Source: Orlajensenia stereocauli
Lineage (GTDB): Bacteria; Actinomycetota; Actinomycetes; Actinomycetales; Microbacteriaceae
Assembly: GCF_039548895.1 (NCBI RefSeq)
Contig: NZ_JBCLVG010000002.1
Length of the DNA stretch: 64,000 nt
Reading direction: 5' to 3' (one strand)
Shown: positions 35,971 through 45,087 of the stretch, piece by piece
Position numbering within the stretch: the stretch's first letter is position 1
How the letters are laid out: each line of letters begins with the position of its first letter
Made by a program: the position numbers and the translations under genes
Notes under the pieces: generated by a model
The model's input: the letters and a program-made list of their open reading frames with translations, nothing else
Told to the model about the DNA's origin: nothing
The model's database searches: none

Positions 35971-37866
35971 ATGCAGTTCCACCATCACGGCTACGTTTCG
36001 GGCGATCCGCGCATCGCGGCGCCCGAGGGCGCGGGTATCGATCGTCCGAGCGAGATCCCCGACGAGATCGACGTGCTGATCGTCGGGTCGGGACCCGCGG
36101 GGATGCTTCTGGCGGCCCAGATGTCGTCCTTCCCGGGGGTCGCAACGCGCATCATCGAGCGGCGCGCGGGGAGGCTCCCCCTCGGACAGGCTGACGGAAT
36201 CCAGCCACGGAGCGTCGAGACCTTCCAGGCTTTCGGGTTCGCGGAGCGGATCGTGGCCGAGGCCTACAACATCGGCTACATGAACTTCTGGAACCCCGAT
36301 CCGGAGAACCCGCAGAACATCGTCCGCACCAGCCGGACCGAGGACTACGGGTACAAGATCAGCGAGTTCCCGCACCTCATCGTCAATCAGGCGCGCGTAC
36401 TCGACTACTTCGCCGAAGCAGCAGCGAATGGTCCCGGGCGTATCGAGCCCGACTACGGCATCGAGTTCCTTGCGCTCACCGTGCACGAGGAGGGCGAGTA
36501 CCCCGTGGAGGTACGCCTCCGATACGTCGCAGGCGAGCGCACAGGCGAGGAGCGCACCATCCGGACCAGGTATGTCGCCGGGTGCGACGGGGCGCGCAGC
36601 GGCGTCCGCGAGGCGATCGGACGGAAACACATCGGTGGCGCCTCATTGCACGCGTGGGGCGTCATGGACGTGATGGTCAACACCGACTTCCCCGATTGGC
36701 GCACCAAATGCGCCATCAACGCGGTGGCGGGCAACATCCTGCACATCCCACGCGAGGGCGGTTACCTGTCCCGCGTCTACGTCGATCTCGGCGCCGTGGC
36801 CGAGGATGATGATCACCGCGTTCGGCTCACCTCCATCGATGAGATCATCCGCAGGGCGAACGACATCCTGCACCCCTACACGCTCGACGTGAAGGAGGTC
36901 GCCTGGCACAGCGTCTACGAGGTCGGCCACCGGGTCACCGATAAGTTCGACGACGTTCCGGATGGCTCGGAGCGCGCCCCCCGCGTCTTCCTCACCGGAG
37001 ACGCCTGCCACACCCACAGCGCGAAGGCCGGACAGGGCATGAACGTGTCGATGCAGGACGGCTTCAACCTCGGCTGGAAGCTCGGCGCCGTGCTCACCGG
37101 CCGGAGCCCAGACACCCTGCTGGCCACCTACTCGGCAGAACGGCTGCCGGTGGCACAGCAGCTCATCGATTTCGACCGCGAGTGGTCGTCTCTCATGGCA
37201 CGCAAGCCCGAAGAGATCTCCGACCCGCAGGATCTGGCGACCTACTACCTCGCGACGGCGGAGTTCCCGTCCGGGTTCATGACGCGATACGGGCAGTCCG
37301 TGATCGTCGGGGAGGCCGCGCATCAATCGCTCGCCGACGGGTTCCCCATCGGAAAACGCTTCAAGTCGTCCGAGGTCGCGCTCGTGGCTGACGGTAACGC
37401 CGTGCACCTCGGCCACCACGCGAAGGCGGACGGGCGGTGGCGCCTGTACGCGTTCGCGGATGCACCCAGCGCGGGAGAACCCTCGGCGCTCGAGTCCTGG
37501 GCGGAATGGATCTCGTCCTCGGCTGAGTCGCCGGTGGTCAGGTACACGTCCCCGAATCAGGACATCGATGCCGTCTTCGATGTGAAGGTGATCTACCAGC
37601 AGCGGTTCGAGGATGTCGACATCTCTCGCGTGCCGGCGGCATTCAGGCCGCAGACGGGACCGCTCGGACTCACCGACTGGGAGAAGGTCTTCGCTGCGGC
37701 GCCGAGCGCGTGGACGAGCACCGACATCTACGAGGAGCGCGGACTGTCGCGGGACGGCGTCGTCGTGGTCGTGCGTCCTGATCAGTACGTCGCCGCGGTC
37801 CTCCCCCTCTCGGCGACCGACGCGTTGGCCGACTTCTTCGTGCAGTCGATGGTTCCGGCGCGCTGA
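35971..37866 (+). CDS. FAD-dependent aromatic hydroxylase (phenol 2-monooxygenase / MobA type)
   Basis: 631 residues, class A flavoprotein monooxygenase. Dinucleotide motif GSGPAG at 39-44, the second FAD motif FLTGDACHTHSAKAGQGMN around residue 345, and a C-terminal thioredoxin-like domain (from about 450) as in phenol hydroxylase and 3-hydroxybenzoate 4-hydroxylase. Next to the homoprotocatechuate cluster it may hydroxylate 3- or 4-hydroxyphenylacetate to 3,4-dihydroxyphenylacetate, taking the place of HpaBC, which is absent here. 3-Hydroxybenzoate is an alternative substrate. AGGA precedes the ATG. Confidence 0.85.
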   Translation: MQFHHHGYVSGDPRIAAPEGAGIDRPSEIPDEIDVLIVGSGPAGMLLAAQMSSFPGVATRIIERRAGRLPLGQADGIQPRSVETFQAFGFAERIVAEAYNIGYMNFWNPDPENPQNIVRTSRTEDYGYKISEFPHLIVNQARVLDYFAEAAANGPGRIEPDYGIEFLALTVHEEGEYPVEVRLRYVAGERTGEERTIRTRYVAGCDGARSGVREAIGRKHIGGASLHAWGVMDVMVNTDFPDWRTKCAINAVAGNILHIPREGGYLSRVYVDLGAVAEDDDHRVRLTSIDEIIRRANDILHPYTLDVKEVAWHSVYEVGHRVTDKFDDVPDGSERAPRVFLTGDACHTHSAKAGQGMNVSMQDGFNLGWKLGAVLTGRSPDTLLATYSAERLPVAQQLIDFDREWSSLMARKPEEISDPQDLATYYLATAEFPSGFMTRYGQSVIVGEAAHQSLADGFPIGKRFKSSEVALVADGNAVHLGHHAKADGRWRLYAFADAPSAGEPSALESWAEWISSSAESPVVRYTSPNQDIDAVFDVKVIYQQRFEDVDISRVPAAFRPQTGPLGLTDWEKVFAAAPSAWTSTDIYEERGLSRDGVVVVVRPDQYVAAVLPLSATDALADFFVQSMVPAR

Positions 37867-37899
37867 GCCGCACCGCACCGCGCGGGGCGACGCCCGCAC

Positions 37900-39564
37900 T
37901 CAGGAGTTCACGCGGATGATCTCCTGTTGATAGGGCGCGATGACCTCGCCCGAGATCCGGCAGTCCAGGAGGAGGAAACGTCGATCGGATGACGGCGTGA
38001 CCGCCCACTGCCGCAGAGCGTCGAGGTCGTCGAGAGTGCGCACCACGACCCCGTCGGCACCCACCGACCGCGCCAGGCCCGCGAAATCGACCTCGGGAAT
38101 CAGCATCGGTCCCCGGGCGAGGCCCTTCAGGCCGTAGAGATTGATCTCGGCTCCGTAGGCGGCGTCGTTCCAGACCACGGCGAGGCCGCGCCCACCGGCC
38201 ACGCGCACCGCCGACTCCAGGTCGGCCAATGCCATCAATCCGCCGCCGTCGCCGGTCGTGAGGACGATGGTGGAGTCCGGTTTCGCCAGCGCCGCCCCAG
38301 GCACCGAGGGGAATCCCAGGCCGATCGACTGGTAGGCGGTTCCGATCATCAGCATGCGATCGGGGGAGGCCACGGGCCAGTACATGTTCGCCCAGCCGAT
38401 GAAGTGGCCTCCGTCGGAGACCACGACGCGGTCCCGTGTCGAATCGCTGCCCTCGAGGATCTCGCCGATCCCCACAGCGACAGCGCGCGGGTCGAGACGA
38501 CCATCGACAGCGCTGGGGTCACCGGGTTCCTGCGCTCGCAGTGGGACGAGGTCGATCGACTCCCGCCAACCGGACGGGGACGCATCCGCCGCCGCGACAC
38601 GATCCGCGAGACCGGCCGCCACGACGGCGGCATCGCCACGGATGAACCCCCCGACGTGCGGGTGGGTCGCTGCCGGTGCCGTGTCGACCTGGTACACGCG
38701 GGTACCGGGGTCGAAGAGCTCGCCGAACCGCATCGTGAACTGATTGAGGCCCGCACCGAAGACGACGGCGACGTCAGCCGTCCGGATCAGCTCCATCGCC
38801 CCAGCAGCACCGAAGCCCCCGACGACGCCGAGGTCGAACTCCGTGCTGGGGAAGACACCCCGTCCGAGTGCTGTGGATGCCGTGATCGCGCCGGTCGCAT
38901 CCGCGAGGCGTCCCAGGGCGTCGCCGGCGCCGGCGATCCAGGCGCCGCGTCCGGCGAGGAGAAACGGCCGCCGTGCCATCCCGAGTGTGCCGGCGAGCTG
39001 GTCGATGGCGGCGCGGGCGAAAGCTGACGGGGCGGCGGGGACGGGCAGGTGGGGCGCCTGCGCGGCAGGAACCGGCCCGGCGTCGAGTCGAGCGACGTCG
39101 TACGGGATCGCCAACACCGTGGGCACACGGTACGACAGTGCGTGCTCGATCGCGATGACGGTGGTCGCCGCTGCATCCGTTCGGCCCACCGTGTACGTGC
39201 GCGCACCGACAGCGGATGCCAACGCGATCTGGTCCACATCCCATGGCCGTGGACCCGAGGTCGGCTCGTCTCCGACGACGAGGACGAGGGGGACGTGCGC
39301 CTGAACGGCCTCGGCCAACGCGGTGAGGGTGTTGGTGAACCCGGCACCGTAGGTCGCTGTCGCGGCGGCGAGCCCGCCGCCTGCGCGGTGGTACGCGTCG
39401 GCCGCCACCACTCCGCCGGCCTCATGCCGCACGGCCGTGAACGACACGTCCGTCGAGCGCTCGAGTGCGTCGAGGAAGTACGCGTTGCCGTTGCCCATCA
39501 CGCCGAAGACGTGATCGATGTGGGCAGCGAGTGCTTGGGCTACGTGAGCGGACACAGTGGACAT
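37900..39564 (-). CDS. Thiamine-diphosphate-dependent decarboxylase (acetolactate synthase-like fold)
   Basis: 554 residues with the three ThDP-enzyme domains. The cofactor-activating Glu is Glu48 (VRHEAGG), and the ThDP/Mg motif is GDGGGLMALADLES with the matching NDAAYG about 30 residues on. The middle domain has VFGAGLNQF. Its similarity is to the acetolactate synthase/benzoylformate decarboxylase group; substrate unknown. It lies 33 nt from the end of the monooxygenase gene, on the opposite strand. An arylpyruvate or benzoylformate decarboxylase that feeds the aromatic pathway is possible. Confidence 0.8.
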   Translation of the reverse strand: MSTVSAHVAQALAAHIDHVFGVMGNGNAYFLDALERSTDVSFTAVRHEAGGVVAADAYHRAGGGLAAATATYGAGFTNTLTALAEAVQAHVPLVLVVGDEPTSGPRPWDVDQIALASAVGARTYTVGRTDAAATTVIAIEHALSYRVPTVLAIPYDVARLDAGPVPAAQAPHLPVPAAPSAFARAAIDQLAGTLGMARRPFLLAGRGAWIAGAGDALGRLADATGAITASTALGRGVFPSTEFDLGVVGGFGAAGAMELIRTADVAVVFGAGLNQFTMRFGELFDPGTRVYQVDTAPAATHPHVGGFIRGDAAVVAAGLADRVAAADASPSGWRESIDLVPLRAQEPGDPSAVDGRLDPRAVAVGIGEILEGSDSTRDRVVVSDGGHFIGWANMYWPVASPDRMLMIGTAYQSIGLGFPSVPGAALAKPDSTIVLTTGDGGGLMALADLESAVRVAGGRGLAVVWNDAAYGAEINLYGLKGLARGPMLIPEVDFAGLARSVGADGVVVRTLDDLDALRQWAVTPSSDRRFLLLDCRISGEVIAPYQQEIIRVNS

Positions 39565-39719
39565 GGGAGACCTCCCGGCAGACGAACGGACGTGTGGATG
39601 CCGTATGTGTCTCGCCGGTTCCCAGCGACTGCGCTGGGAGGCTGCGTGCCCTTTTTTCGGGCACCGGCTGCTCGAGGGGCCTGCCGGACGCTCCGAGTAT
39701 ACGCATCACCCGTCACGCA

Positions 39720-39755
39720 GGATGCTCCGCCCTGCTGACGCGGGGCGGAGCATCC
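39720..39755 (-). terminator. Hairpin downstream of GH3 gene
   Basis: A perfect 13-bp stem (39720-39732 with 39743-39755), 50 nt past the GH3 stop. Likely terminator between the GH3 and ThDP-enzyme genes; another small hairpin with a T-run lies near 39645-39665. Confidence 0.6.
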
Positions 39756-39758
39756 CTC

Positions 39759-39788
39759 CGGTGCCGGTGCCGGTGCCGGTGCGGGTGC
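39759..39788. repeat. CGGTGC hexamer tandem repeat
   Basis: Four exact CGGTGC units and one variant (GGGTGC) directly after the GH3 stop region. A 16-nt direct repeat GCACCGGCTGCTCGAG flanks this stretch (39661-39676 and 39787-39802). The 240-nt gap 39565-39805 holds no gene. Confidence 0.75.
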
Positions 39789-39805
39789 ACCGGCTGCTCG
39801 AGCGG

Positions 39806-42565
39806 CTACTGCTGCACGGTGCGGCCGATGCGCAGGTCTCCGGTGAGCCGGATGTCATCAGACGACGAGCCGACGAACAGGGGCACGTCACCCGACGGCG
39901 TGCGCCACCTGTCGCGGTCCACGTCCCAGAACGACAGCGACTCGGCACTGAGCGTGACAGTCACCTTCTTGCGCTCGCCCGGCTGCAGGTCCACCTGCGC
40001 CCAGCCCGCGAGCGCCTTGGCGGCCGTCGGCACCTCCCTGGTCGGGAGGGGACCGACGTAGACCTGAACGGTCTCGCGACCGGCGACCGAGCCGCTGTTG
40101 CGCACGGTGACGTCGACCTTCAGCTGCTTGCCGACTCCGTTCTTCCCCTTGACCGTCGAGGTCTTCAGCTTCGAGTAGTCGAAGCTCGTGTACGACAGGC
40201 CATGGCCGAAGGCGTACTGCGGGGTGATGCCGTACTCTTCGTAGCCGCGATAGCCCACGAAGATCCCCTCGGAGAACTGCTGGTCGAGCCCGACGCCGGG
40301 GAACTGCTCCGGAGAGCTCACCGGAGTGCTGGCCTCGTCGGTCGGCACCGTGATGGGCAGCTTCCCGGACGGGTTCACGTCTCCGAACAGGATGTTCGCG
40401 ATGGCGTTGCCCTGCTCCTGGCCGCCGTACCAGGCCTGCAGGATGGCCGGAACACCGGCCTCCCAGCTGCTGGTCTCGACGCCAGCGCCCGAGGTGACCA
40501 CCACGACGGTGTTGGGGTTCGCTGCGGCGACCTGGCGGATGACCTCCTCCTGGCCGTTGGGAAGGTTCAGGTTCGGCCGGTCACCGCCCTCGGAGGAGTA
40601 GTCACGGACGACGACGACCGCCGCCTGCGCGTTCCGGGCCAGGTCGGCCGCGGCCAGCGCCTGCGGTGCCACAACACCATCGGGCGGAACCCACCCGAGC
40701 TTGAACACCGGTCCGTTGTCCGTCGCGCTGGGCGCGTCGTTCACGTTCTCGGCGCGCAGTTCGTGCACGCTTCCGGCCGTCAGGTCGACGTCGACCGACG
40801 TCTCCTGCGGTGTGGTCGACGGTGCCGTCTGGATGATCGGTGCCCCGTCGAGGTAGAGCGTGGACGACCCCGTCGCGACGATGGACAGCTCGTAGCTGCC
40901 ATCCACCGGGGCCGTCAGGGATCCGGTCCAGCGGATGGAGGAGTTCCCGTTCACCGACTGCGGCTGCGCCGGGAAGTGCGGCGAGGCGGCGTTGAAACCG
41001 CTGAACAGGAAGAAGCCTCCGTAGATGCCGGCGTAGGGATCCGTGCGGTCCAGCTCCGGGGTCCCCGAGAAGTCCAGGTTCAGGAAGTACTCCGCGCGCA
41101 GACCGTTCCCCGTCCCTGTCGCAGGGGTGAGGAAGTCCGACGGGATCGGATCCGGACCCGGAACCAAGGCGGCCGAGGTCACCGGATCGGATCCGGCGAC
41201 GTGGTTCACGGTGACGCCGCTGCCGGCTCTGGCCTGGATGCCCTCGAGCGGGCTGACGGTGTAGGTCGGCTTGACCTGGGAGCTGCCCCCGCCCTGCACG
41301 ACGGTGTCGGCATCCGCTCCGATGACAGCGATCGACCCGACCCGCCCCGTGAGGGGCAGGGCACCATCGTCGTTCTTCAACAGCACCATGGCCTGTTCGG
41401 CGATCGAGCGCGCTTCAGCGCCGTGCTCGGCTTCTGGAAGCGGCTGGATCACCGGCGGGTTGTCGAACAACCCGAGGGCGAACATGGGCCTGAGGATGCG
41501 CGTGACAGCATCGTCGATGCGCGACATCGGAACCTGACCGGCGTTCACGGCATCGATCAGAGGCCCGCAGAAGAAGCAGGTCCCGGGTTGCTGGTCCGGC
41601 CTGAAGTTGCCGGGCATCTCCTGGTCGAGGCCGTTGAGGACCGCGGGGACGGTGCTGTGGGTGGCGCCGTAGTCGCTCATCACCCAGCCCTGGAACTTCA
41701 ACTGCTCCTTCAGGATCTTGTTGAGGAGTTCCCCGTTCTCGCACGCCTGCACGCCGTTCACGGCGTTGAAGGCGCACATCGCCGATCCGGGGTGGCCGTC
41801 TCGGATGCCGATCGCGTACGGGCGGGTGTAGATCTCCTGCAGCGCTCTCTCGTCGATCACGGCGTTGCCGCCGGCCAGGCGATTGGTCTCCTGGGTGTAC
41901 ACGTTGTAGTGCTTGATGTCGCCGACGACGGGATTGGACTGGATTCCGCGGAGGTTTGCTGCCCCCATGGTCCCGCTCAGCAGGGGGTCCTCGCCGTACG
42001 CCTCGAAGGCGCGACCCGCTTGCGCCACCCGGGCGATGTCCACCGCCGGGGAGAGAAGCACGTTGTGCCCGGTGTCGAACGCCTCGGATCCGGCGAGGTC
42101 GCCGTACTGCTCGCCCAGCTGGGCGTTCCAGGTGGCCGCGAGAGCCAAGGGGGACGGGAGTTGGGTGGAGCGCTGGCCATTCACGTCCGGGTTCGCGATG
42201 CGCGTGCCGGCCGGCCCGTCGGCCATGGTCAGGGCCGGGATTCCGAGTCGATCGATGGGGGCGTTGTAGAACCCGAAAAAGTTGTTGATCTCCCCGTGCA
42301 GCATGTCGACCTTCTCCTCGAGGGTCATCTGCCGCAGCAGCGCCGCAGCACGGCGCTTGTCGGAGGTGGAGCTGTCCCACCAGTTGCCCGGCGGGAAGGC
42401 GTAGGCCTCGGCGGCGAGGAGTTGGTCGGCCGTGGCCGCCTCGCCGCCCGGGTCGTCATTTGCTGCGCCGGCGACGGTTGGAGACGCCAGCAGCAGCGCT
42501 GTCGACGCGGCCGCGATGAGCATCAGCCGCCGGCGCCCTTGCCGACGGATCGTTGATGAATGCAT
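39806..42565 (-). CDS. Secreted GH3 glycosidase with PA14-like insertion
   Basis: 919 residues. A signal peptide with twin basic start and LIAAASTALLLASPTVAGA suggests export by Sec. The GH3 barrel follows (TLEEKVDMLHG, ADGPAG) with the Asp nucleophile in VMSDYGATHS, then the second GH3 domain (AVIGADAD), interrupted by a PA14-like carbohydrate-binding insertion (about 455-610, RAEYFLNLDF, SSIRWTGSLTAPVDGSYEL). A fibronectin-III-like C-terminal domain closes it. It likely cleaves beta-linked glucosides or xylosides outside the cell. No sugar genes are coupled to it. Confidence 0.92.
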   Translation of the reverse strand: MHSSTIRRQGRRRLMLIAAASTALLLASPTVAGAANDDPGGEAATADQLLAAEAYAFPPGNWWDSSTSDKRRAAALLRQMTLEEKVDMLHGEINNFFGFYNAPIDRLGIPALTMADGPAGTRIANPDVNGQRSTQLPSPLALAATWNAQLGEQYGDLAGSEAFDTGHNVLLSPAVDIARVAQAGRAFEAYGEDPLLSGTMGAANLRGIQSNPVVGDIKHYNVYTQETNRLAGGNAVIDERALQEIYTRPYAIGIRDGHPGSAMCAFNAVNGVQACENGELLNKILKEQLKFQGWVMSDYGATHSTVPAVLNGLDQEMPGNFRPDQQPGTCFFCGPLIDAVNAGQVPMSRIDDAVTRILRPMFALGLFDNPPVIQPLPEAEHGAEARSIAEQAMVLLKNDDGALPLTGRVGSIAVIGADADTVVQGGGSSQVKPTYTVSPLEGIQARAGSGVTVNHVAGSDPVTSAALVPGPDPIPSDFLTPATGTGNGLRAEYFLNLDFSGTPELDRTDPYAGIYGGFFLFSGFNAASPHFPAQPQSVNGNSSIRWTGSLTAPVDGSYELSIVATGSSTLYLDGAPIIQTAPSTTPQETSVDVDLTAGSVHELRAENVNDAPSATDNGPVFKLGWVPPDGVVAPQALAAADLARNAQAAVVVVRDYSSEGGDRPNLNLPNGQEEVIRQVAAANPNTVVVVTSGAGVETSSWEAGVPAILQAWYGGQEQGNAIANILFGDVNPSGKLPITVPTDEASTPVSSPEQFPGVGLDQQFSEGIFVGYRGYEEYGITPQYAFGHGLSYTSFDYSKLKTSTVKGKNGVGKQLKVDVTVRNSGSVAGRETVQVYVGPLPTREVPTAAKALAGWAQVDLQPGERKKVTVTLSAESLSFWDVDRDRWRTPSGDVPLFVGSSSDDIRLTGDLRIGRTVQQ

Positions 42566-42795
42566 GTCAGACTCCCGACTTCATTGCCGCTGTCGTCCGC
42601 AATGCAATGTCGGGAGTGCCTCGCGTCGTGGGGGTCTGGAAGGACGGCTACGTTGCGATGCCTTCACACACGGGCTTGATTGGACCGCCATTCCACCCCC
42701 ATTCGGGGGGCGACGTCAAGGGGGCGATGAACCTTTCTCCGGGATTCTCATAGAGGTCTCACCGGTCGCGTGTCGCGGAAGGTTCAGTGCCGCCG
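42566..42795. other. Intergenic region, no gene
   Basis: 230 nt between the divergent-looking ends: GH3 start and the stop of the downstream GntR gene (both minus). It should hold the GH3 promoter. A small CCCCC/GGGGG hairpin is near 42695-42710. No protein-like frame was found. Confidence 0.4.
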
Positions 42796-43563
42796 TCAGC
42801 TCGGGCGGTGCCGCGGGCTCGGCGGGCGACGGCGCTCCCAGGCGTCGGTGATGTGGGTGCGCATGGCCGCCTCGGCGGCGGCCGGGTCGCCGGCCTCGAT
42901 GGCCGCGAAGACGTTGACGTGCTCGTCGAGGGTGAGCTCGAGCTCACTGTGCAGGCTGAAGCGGGCACTCGAGCGTGCCTGGTGGAAGAGCGTCTTGACG
43001 ATGTTGTCGGCGAGGCGGTTGTCGGTCATCTCGCCGACGACGGCGTGGAACACGACGTCGGCCTGGTTGAACGCGGGCTCGTCGCCGATGGTGTCACGCA
43101 TGAGCTGCAGGGCATCGCGGAGAGCTGAGAGCTGGGTCTCGGTGCGCACCTGGGCGGCATCGCGGGCGATGAGGGCCTCGAGGGTGGCCCGCACCATGCT
43201 CAGGTCATCGAGCACTCCGAGTGTCTCGTCATTGGCGACGAGCGCCGAGAGCACCGTGGCGTCGATCATGTTCCACGACTCGATGGGCAGCACGCGGGTG
43301 CCGCGGCCCTGGGCTACGGCAACGAGTCCCTTCTCCTCGAGGCGCTTCACCGACTCGCGGATGACCGTGCGGCTCACGCCGAACTGCTCGCAGAGCACGG
43401 CCTCGGGCGGGAGTGATGAGCCGGGCTCGATGTCGCCGCGCACGATGGCGTCGACGAGGTCGGAGACGACGGTGACGCCGAGGCGGGGGCTGCGCGTTCG
43501 GGCCGCGATGGTCGGCACGAACGCGGATCCGCGTTCAGCGGGGACTGTCGTCTCAGCGTGCAT
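42796..43563 (-). CDS. GntR family regulator (FadR type), divergent from sugar-acid operon
   Basis: 255 residues with an N-terminal winged helix (LPPEAVLCEQFGVSRTVIRESVKRLEEKGL) and C-terminal FCD ligand domain. It probably represses the following plus-strand operon, whose promoter it shares. The ATG at 43563 fits a leaderless mRNA: TAGGCT (complement 43570-43575) is 6 nt upstream. A GTG 6 nt upstream is less likely. FadR-type regulators of this kind commonly respond to sugar acids or their keto-deoxy derivatives. Confidence 0.9.
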   Translation of the reverse strand: MHAETTVPAERGSAFVPTIAARTRSPRLGVTVVSDLVDAIVRGDIEPGSSLPPEAVLCEQFGVSRTVIRESVKRLEEKGLVAVAQGRGTRVLPIESWNMIDATVLSALVANDETLGVLDDLSMVRATLEALIARDAAQVRTETQLSALRDALQLMRDTIGDEPAFNQADVVFHAVVGEMTDNRLADNIVKTLFHQARSSARFSLHSELELTLDEHVNVFAAIEAGDPAAAEAAMRTHITDAWERRRPPSPRHRPS

Positions 43564-43569
43564 GGCCAC

Positions 43570-43575
43570 AGCCTA
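43570..43575 (-). promoter_or_regulatory. -10 box of leaderless GntR gene
   Basis: TAGGCT on the minus strand, 6 nt before the ATG at 43563. Confidence 0.4.
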
Positions 43576-43631
43576 CCCACCACGACGTCACACCTATGAT
43601 GACCATTTCTCAAGCCTACTTGATGCTTTGG

Positions 43632-43648
43632 TAACATGTATGATGTAA
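43632..43648. promoter_or_regulatory. Candidate GntR operator upstream of ABC operon
   Basis: TAACATGTATGATGTAA: ACAT and ATGT arms around a 5-nt centre in the only AT-rich part of the 149-bp divergent gap, 65 nt before the solute-binding-protein start. Confidence 0.45.
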
Positions 43649-43712
43649 TCACTCTTGGCCCTGCCAGGGTGCTTTAGTCGTCAGAGAAGCCGACCAGAAC
43701 AGGATGCTTTCA

Positions 43713-45086
43713 ATGTCACAGCAATCGTCCTCCCGACGCCGAGTCACTCGGCTGATGTCCGTGGCCGCCGCAGCGGCAGCCGGACTCCTCGTCCTCAGCG
43801 GCTGCTCGCCGGCCGCCTCGGGCGGCGACAGCAACAGCGAGTACGGCTTCACGCCCGCCGAGCAGGTGAAGGACAGCGAGATCACCGTGTGGGTCGACGC
43901 CTCCCGTGAGCCCGCTGTCACCGCCTTCGAGAAGAAGTATCCGGACATCAAGATCAAGTACGAGACCTACGACGGCTCAGCCGGCGGCAGCGGATCGTTC
44001 CAGAGCAAGATCACCCTCATGGACCAGGCCGGGGAGGGTTGGCCCGACGTGGTCTTCTCCACCCAGCAGAACGACGCGATCTGGGCGTCGAAGCAGACCA
44101 CCAACGGCGAGCAGGGCTTCGCTGCACCGCTCAACAAGGGCTTCCTCGACCAGGACTTCCTCGACGGATTCGCCCAGGGCTCGCTCGACTACGCCACGAT
44201 CGACGGCACCACCTACGCGCTCCGCAACGACCTCGCGCAGACGGTCTTCTACTACAACCAGACGTTGCTCGACCAGTTCGGCTACGAGGTGCCGACCACG
44301 TGGGAGGAGTACGGAGAGCTCGGAGACAAGCTCGCCGCCGAGCACCCCGGATACATCCTGGGCAGCATGGGCGACAGCTTCATGACCTACGTCTACTACG
44401 GCGGCAGCGAGTCTCCCGTGTTCCAGTCGCCCGAGTCCGGGGTCTTCCACTCCGACACGGCTGACAAGAACTCCGAGGGCATCTCGAAGATCATCGACGG
44501 CATGCTCGCCAATGGCACGCTCGTTCAGGACAGCTTCTTCAGCGCCGACTTCGCGGCGAAGTACGCCGACAAGCTCGTGGGCGTCCCCGGACCGGTCTGG
44601 TACACCGGCGCCATCTTCCAGGGCGGACTCAAGACCCCGGCCGGCCAGATCGGCGTCGCTCCCGCACTCAAGTGGGACGGCGGCGAGGTCGCCGCAGGCA
44701 ACGTCGGCGGTGGCGAGTGGTACGCGTCGAGCCACTCGAAGAACCTCGATGCAGTGAAGACGTTCCTCGAGTTCGTCACCAGTGCCGACGAGTTCCAGGT
44801 CGACGCGTCGTCGGGCTACCCGGCCTACACGGCCGCAGCCTCCAAGTGGCTCGACAAGCAGGCCGAGGCGAAGTACTTCGTCAACGACGACTTCACGACT
44901 GTGATGACGGATGCCGCCACGCAGATCTGGGACGGCTGGAACGTCACGAGCTGGAGCCCCGAGACCGCGTGGGCCAAGATCGTGATCCCCGGCATCGCCG
45001 CGGGCAAGACGGTCGAGTCCCTGCTGCCGGAATGGCAGAAGGAACTCGAGAACGAGGCCACGGTCAACGGATACACGGTCAAGTAA
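43713..45086 (+). CDS. Carbohydrate ABC transporter solute-binding lipoprotein
   Basis: 457 residues, cluster-B/family 1 sugar-binding protein. A basic N-terminus is followed by a hydrophobic stretch and the lipobox LVLSGC with Cys31 as lipidation site. The mature part starts with ITVWVDASREPAVTAFEKKYP, as in sugar-binding proteins. The ATG at 43713 is 9 nt after ACAGGA; an ATG at 43704 is possible. First gene of a long plus-strand operon, so its ligand should be the substrate degraded downstream. Confidence 0.92.
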   Translation: MSQQSSSRRRVTRLMSVAAAAAAGLLVLSGCSPAASGGDSNSEYGFTPAEQVKDSEITVWVDASREPAVTAFEKKYPDIKIKYETYDGSAGGSGSFQSKITLMDQAGEGWPDVVFSTQQNDAIWASKQTTNGEQGFAAPLNKGFLDQDFLDGFAQGSLDYATIDGTTYALRNDLAQTVFYYNQTLLDQFGYEVPTTWEEYGELGDKLAAEHPGYILGSMGDSFMTYVYYGGSESPVFQSPESGVFHSDTADKNSEGISKIIDGMLANGTLVQDSFFSADFAAKYADKLVGVPGPVWYTGAIFQGGLKTPAGQIGVAPALKWDGGEVAAGNVGGGEWYASSHSKNLDAVKTFLEFVTSADEFQVDASSGYPAYTAAASKWLDKQAEAKYFVNDDFTTVMTDAATQIWDGWNVTSWSPETAWAKIVIPGIAAGKTVESLLPEWQKELENEATVNGYTVK

Positions 45087-45087
45087 C

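Noticed and set aside
39759..39788. Possible CRISPR-like or satellite array
   Set aside because: Units of 6 nt without spacers, no cas genes.
39557..42556. 999-codon open frame on the plus strand
   Set aside because: Exactly antisense to the GH3 gene, Arg/Val/Gly/Asp-rich with no domain; an artefact of G/C-ending codons on the other strand.
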